A stretch of 64,000 bases of DNA from JAPOXR01 sp965214695 (GTDB lineage Bacteria > Pseudomonadota > Alphaproteobacteria > Rhodobacterales > Rhodobacteraceae): positions 3,658,001-3,722,000 of the forward strand of contig OZ243967.1 of the NCBI GenBank assembly GCA_965214695.1. Direction: 5' to 3'. Below the pieces are notes generated by a model. The model was not told the origin of the DNA. It was given only the letters and a program-made list of their open reading frames with translations, and searched no databases. Position numbers and translations under genes: made by a program. This document shows positions 61,095 through 64,000 of this stretch, piece by piece (position 1 is the first letter of the stretch; the number at the start of each line of letters is the position of its first letter).

Positions 61095-61804
61095 TGCGCC
61101 AGTTCGATCGCCTTTCTCGTGAAGACGTCGCGGAAGAATTCCAGCAGCGTGGTCGACATGTTGGGCTGGAAATGTCCCGGCTTTTCCGACCCCAGAACCA
61201 GCACGCCAACCAGTCCGGCCTCGCCATGTGAAAACGGAAGCACAGCCTCCGAGCGGATTACCGGGCCTCCCTTTCCGTAGACCGCCGGCAGGGCGGACCG
61301 GACCGGTCGCAGGAGCACCTTGCCGGGTCGCTCCTGGGCCGGGGCCAGGTAGTCATCGCGGGCGGCAGCGGTCTTGATGCTGCGGACCGGGCCGCCCTGA
61401 ATCCGGTCAAATCCGTGTTTCATGGTGCCGTCAAGAAGCAGGACAATGCTTCCGAGTTGCAGCAGCCGCGGCAGCTCGCTGGCCAGGACAACCCGCAATC
61501 GGGCCGCACTGGTAGTGTCGATGAGAATCAGCGCCGCCTGCAGGGCCTCGGTCATCGCATCGTCGTTTTCCCGGAGAATGTTCGCCAGGGCCTGGTTGTC
61601 GGCCTCGATGGAAATCAGCCGTTCCTCGAGCTTGCGTATGGCCAGCCCGCGGCCGTCAATGACATTGGTGCCCAGCTTGTGGTTCTCGACCGATGCCAGC
61701 GCCTGCAACACCTTGCTGTCGTCAAGAACAATTCCGGGATTGGCGATGATCTGCTCTCGCAGCTCGGCCAGGCCCGATACCCTCGGATGTTCGGATTGAG
61801 TCAA
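61091..61804 (-). CDS. DUF484 family protein
   Basis: A 237-residue cytoplasmic protein of the DUF484 family (GAF-like fold) usually found beside xerC. The start is a TTG at 61804 with a GGAGGG site about eight bases upstream, giving LTQSEHPRVSGLAELREQII. It contains the conserved coiled region RKLEERLISIEADNQALANI. The segment PFSHGEAGLVGVLVLGSEKP followed by GHFQPNMSTTLLEFF is the GAF-like end. It overlaps xerC by ATGA at 61091-61094. Function unknown. Confidence 0.88.
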   Translation of the reverse strand: MTQSEHPRVSGLAELREQIIANPGIVLDDSKVLQALASVENHKLGTNVIDGRGLAIRKLEERLISIEADNQALANILRENDDAMTEALQAALILIDTTSAARLRVVLASELPRLLQLGSIVLLLDGTMKHGFDRIQGGPVRSIKTAAARDDYLAPAQERPGKVLLRPVRSALPAVYGKGGPVIRSEAVLPFSHGEAGLVGVLVLGSEKPGHFQPNMSTTLLEFFRDVFTRKAIELAQ

Positions 61805-61826
61805 TAGTCTTCCCTCCGGCAGTTGG

Positions 61827-62480
61827 TCAGACGATCTTGCCGATCCTGGCGGCATCGGCCACGAAACTTGCCAGGCCGGAGTCGGTCAGTGGATGCGAGG
61901 CAAGCCTGGTTATGACGGATGGTGGAATGGTGGCAACATCGGCGCCGGCAAGCGCGGCCTGGGTGACATGCAGCGGTGATCGGATTGATGCAGCCAGGAT
62001 CTGGGTCCCGTAATCATAGTTGTCGTAGATGTTCCTGATGTCGCTGATCAGCTCCATCCCCTCGCTGCCGAGATCATCCAGGCGGCCGATAAAGGGGCTG
62101 ATATATGCTGCGCCAACCTTCGCCGCCAGCAATGCCTGGTTCGCACTGAAGCACAGGGTGACATTGCACGGTATGGCCTCGCGCCCGAGACTCTCGCACG
62201 CCTTCAGCCCGTCCCAAGTCAGCGGGACCTTGACCACGACATTGCCGGCAATCGCCGCCAGTTCGCGCCCCTCGGCGACCATGCCGTCGCAGTCGGTCGC
62301 AAATACCTCGGCGCTGACCGGCTTGCCCTCGGCGATTCGGCAAATCTCGCCGATCACCACCTTCGGATCCTTGCCGGATTTGAGAACCAGTGACGGATTG
62401 GTGGTCACACCATCCAGGATTCCCATTTCGGAGAGTTCCGCGATCGCTGCCGTGTCCGCGGTATCGACAAAAAACTGCAT
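61827..62480 (-). CDS. Transaldolase, small TalC/fructose-6-phosphate aldolase-like type
   Basis: A 217-residue class I aldolase of the pentose phosphate pathway. It opens MQFFVDTADTAAIAELSEMG and GVTTNPSLVLKSGKD, with the Schiff-base lysine in NVVVKVPLTWDGLKA. The block NVTLCFSANQALLAAKVGAA, then YISPFIGRLDDLG, confirms the small transaldolase type. The ATG at 62480 is chosen from the conserved start, although no strong ribosome binding site is seen. The next gene downstream, the DUF484 frame, starts within its own ribosome site after 22 bases. Confidence 0.92.
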   Translation of the reverse strand: MQFFVDTADTAAIAELSEMGILDGVTTNPSLVLKSGKDPKVVIGEICRIAEGKPVSAEVFATDCDGMVAEGRELAAIAGNVVVKVPLTWDGLKACESLGREAIPCNVTLCFSANQALLAAKVGAAYISPFIGRLDDLGSEGMELISDIRNIYDNYDYGTQILAASIRSPLHVTQAALAGADVATIPPSVITRLASHPLTDSGLASFVADAARIGKIV

Positions 62481-62682
62481 TGGGCCAACCAGGTTGATCG
62501 GACAGGGAACTGCTTCAGCAACCGCTTCTACATGATGCACAGGAGGGATGGAATAGCCAAGGATTCACGATTCACATTCGGGGCCATATTTCGTCCACGC
62601 CACGCGTCGGCATCCGTCGAGGTGGCGTCGAATCGGAACCTGCCTGCTCCCCGGACTGGCACCACGTCGTCGTGGTCAGGCA
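62481..62682. other. Divergent intergenic region
   Basis: About 200 bases upstream of the transaldolase gene with no clear gene. It should contain the promoter for transaldolase-DUF484-xerC. A primosomal priA gene often found here in related genomes is absent. Confidence 0.3.
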
Positions 62683-62964
62683 ATGTGCGCCTTGACGCTG
62701 AAATTGCGCCGGGTTAGGCGGCGCCTGCCCAACCTCCCGGAATGCATTGCCATGCGTAACCTGCCTTCTCTCCGTCATGATACCGGCGGCATCGGCTCCG
62801 ACGTCACGGTGGAACTCCGCAAGACCACCGGCTGGTCCGAAGCAGGTTGCCCGGTTACGATGATGGCCCGCCGCCACCACGCCGGCAAACACGGCAAGAC
62901 AACCGGTGTCTGGCCTGCAGTCGTGGTCGGGCCGATCGTCAACAAACCGGGTGACGGGTCTTGA
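62683..62964 (+). CDS. Possible small basic protein coupled to the DMT gene
   Basis: A 93-codon frame from the ATG at 62683 with coding-like third positions, overlapping the TTG start of the DMT transporter by TTGA at 62961-62964. It begins MCALTLKLRRVRRRLPNLPE and holds TVELRKTTGWSEAGCPVTMM. No family is recognised and the ribosome site is weak. Overlap and codon use make it possible that it is real. Confidence 0.3.
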   Translation: MCALTLKLRRVRRRLPNLPECIAMRNLPSLRHDTGGIGSDVTVELRKTTGWSEAGCPVTMMARRHHAGKHGKTTGVWPAVVVGPIVNKPGDGS

Positions 62965-63989
62965 GCGAGGTCCGACCAACCGGTCTCAGGGGAGTCCTGT
63001 TCGCGTTCCTGGGATTTGCCGCGTTTTCGACGCATGACGCGGTGATCAAGTTCCTTGGTGCCGACTACACGTCGTTCCAGATCCTGTTCTTCAGCGTTAT
63101 GTTCAGCTTCCCGTTTGCCACGTTCATGTTGCTGCGGGACAAGGATGCGGGCACGCTCAGGCCGCGCAATCCTGGCTGGGTGGCCGTGCGGACCTGCGCT
63201 GGCGTCATCGCCGCCACCTCGGCCTTCTTTGCATTTTCGGTTCTTCCGATGGCGCAGGTCTACGCATTCATCTTTGCTGCTCCGTTCCTGATCACCATCC
63301 TGTCAATTCCGGTGCTGGGCGAGAGGGTTGGCATCCATCGCTGGGCCGCGGTTCTGCTGGGACTTGCCGGCGTGCTGATCGTCCTGCGTCCCGGTGTCGA
63401 GCCGCTGACGGCCGGACATTTTGCTGCACTTGCCGCGGCGGCCGGAAGCGCGGTGGTCTCGGTCATCACCCGAAAGGTCGGACGCGAGGAGCGCGCCGCC
63501 GTGCTCATGCTCTATCCAATGATGACCAATGTCGTGCTGATGGGCGCGATCCTGCCCTTTGTCTATCGCCCGGTGCCGATTGAACATCTGGGACTCTTCG
63601 CACTGGTTGCCGGTCTCGGTTTTGGCGGCGGGTTGTGCATCATTGCCGCCCACAGGCTCGGAGATGCCGCGACGATTGCACCCATCCAGTATTCACAGAT
63701 CATCTGGGGTGCAGGGTTGGGTTTCCTGATCTTTGCCGAAGTTCCTGATCGCATGACAGGGCTTGGCGCGGCGGTGATCATCGCGTCCGGCCTCTATGTC
63801 GTGATCCGGGAAAGCCTGGGCGGCCGCTCGGAGAACACGCCGGTGCTTCGCACCCGAACCCGCGCCGGTGCCGCCACCTCGCCGAATATCGGTGCCATGC
63901 TTCGAGCGCGGCGCAAGGGCAAGTCACGTGACGGCAACCTGGATGATGGCTCACGTGACGGCAAGCAGGACGATAATGGCCGGGGGTGA
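62961..63989 (+). CDS. EamA/DMT family transporter
   Basis: An inner-membrane protein of 342 residues with ten hydrophobic helices in two EamA repeats, exporting or importing a small metabolite. It begins with a TTG at 62961 (LSEVRPTGLRGVLFAFLGFA). Motifs include FAAPFLITILSIPVLGERVG at the end of the first repeat and PIQYSQIIWGAGLGFLIFAE with PDRMTGLGAAVIIASGLYVV at the end of the second. The C-terminal tail after residue 300 is hydrophilic and contains two near-repeats of SRDGNLDDG. The stop lies at 63987-63989, so the gene is complete. Confidence 0.88.
   Translation: MSEVRPTGLRGVLFAFLGFAAFSTHDAVIKFLGADYTSFQILFFSVMFSFPFATFMLLRDKDAGTLRPRNPGWVAVRTCAGVIAATSAFFAFSVLPMAQVYAFIFAAPFLITILSIPVLGERVGIHRWAAVLLGLAGVLIVLRPGVEPLTAGHFAALAAAAGSAVVSVITRKVGREERAAVLMLYPMMTNVVLMGAILPFVYRPVPIEHLGLFALVAGLGFGGGLCIIAAHRLGDAATIAPIQYSQIIWGAGLGFLIFAEVPDRMTGLGAAVIIASGLYVVIRESLGGRSENTPVLRTRTRAGAATSPNIGAMLRARRKGKSRDGNLDDGSRDGKQDDNGRG
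63924..63980 (+). repeat. Short tandem repeat in the DMT C-terminal tail
   Basis: TCACGTGACGGCAA occurs at 63924-63937 and again at 63951-63964, a 27-base period that codes for SRDGNLDDG and SRDGKQDDN. It lies in the hydrophilic tail. Confidence 0.6.
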
Positions 63990-64000
63990 TCACGTCCGGA

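Noticed and set aside
59392..61227. A 611-codon minus-strand frame
   Set aside because: It crosses a terminator-like palindrome and is opposite or out of frame with the LivF-like, xerC and DUF484 genes; composition is Arg/Pro-rich without motifs.
1..64000. CRISPR arrays, rRNA genes, complete insertion sequences and prophage genes
   Set aside because: I searched by eye for regular repeats, rRNA signatures, transposase motifs and phage structural genes and saw none I could support.

Overview
This GC-rich window comes from an alphaproteobacterial chromosome. The evidence is an NDUFS4-type complex I accessory protein, a DUF1523 protein, a NifU-like/TsaB pair, a transaldolase/DUF484/XerC cluster and a wealth of importers for organic solutes. 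The lifestyle implied is an aerobic heterotroph that scavenges nucleosides, sugars or polyols, purine breakdown products, amino acids and methylated amines. There is no prophage, CRISPR array or complete insertion sequence.

Layout. 1-4 kb: the end of a family 5 solute-binding protein, a DUF1523 protein, threonine aldolase and the complex I protein. 4.07-11.71 kb: two tRNA-Arg genes in direct orientation, identical except at anticodon position 36, bracket an orphan OLD/Septu-like ATPase with an altered Walker B motif, a BMP-type nucleoside importer operon, and a HicA toxin whose HicB partner is frameshifted. 11.7-16.3 kb: a plus-strand catabolic operon (lactonase-like hydrolase, zinc alcohol dehydrogenase, enolase-superfamily dehydratase, MFS carrier) resembling an oxidative sugar or aldonate route; its hydrolase is frameshifted just before the catalytic His. 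16.3-21.8 kb: a second BMP importer operon ending in a short-chain dehydrogenase. 21.9-25.3 kb: tsaB, NifU-like, universal stress protein and a GlcD-type FAD oxidase. 25.6-29.3 kb: a dimethylglycine/sarcosine dehydrogenase-like enzyme facing a Gfo/Idh/MocA dehydrogenase. 29.3-31.2 kb: a gene-poor, decayed stretch with a DUF3800 remnant and an orphan secreted protein. 31.2-32.4 kb: glutaryl-CoA dehydrogenase.

32.9-42.4 kb is the most striking region. It holds a LacI-regulated set of a membrane di-iron hydroxylase, an FrcBCA-like sugar ABC importer, a MocA/IdhA-like dehydrogenase, an IolE/MocC-like isomerase, a MocE-like Rieske ferredoxin and a divergent PanB-like enzyme. The combination recalls rhizopine (methylated inosamine) catabolism but is arranged differently and lacks an adjacent ferredoxin reductase. 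I propose import, oxygenative O-demethylation or hydroxylation, and inositol-type breakdown of a methylated polyol.

42.7-43.7 kb carries remnants of a nucleotidyltransferase-type toxin locus. 43.8-46.3 kb encodes a sodium:solute symporter with DUF4212 and YggT-like small partners. 46.5-53.1 kb carries a conserved hypothetical, a CpdA-like phosphoesterase, threonine ammonia-lyase, malic enzyme, and the urate-pathway pair uraH and puuD. 53.2-59.5 kb pairs a trimethylamine monooxygenase (Tmm) with a divergent five-gene Liv-type importer. 59.5-64 kb ends with a hypothetical protein, xerC, a DUF484 protein, transaldolase and a DMT-family exporter. Several genes start at GTG or TTG with good ribosome binding sites, and many neighbours overlap by ATGA or TTGA, indicating coupled translation.
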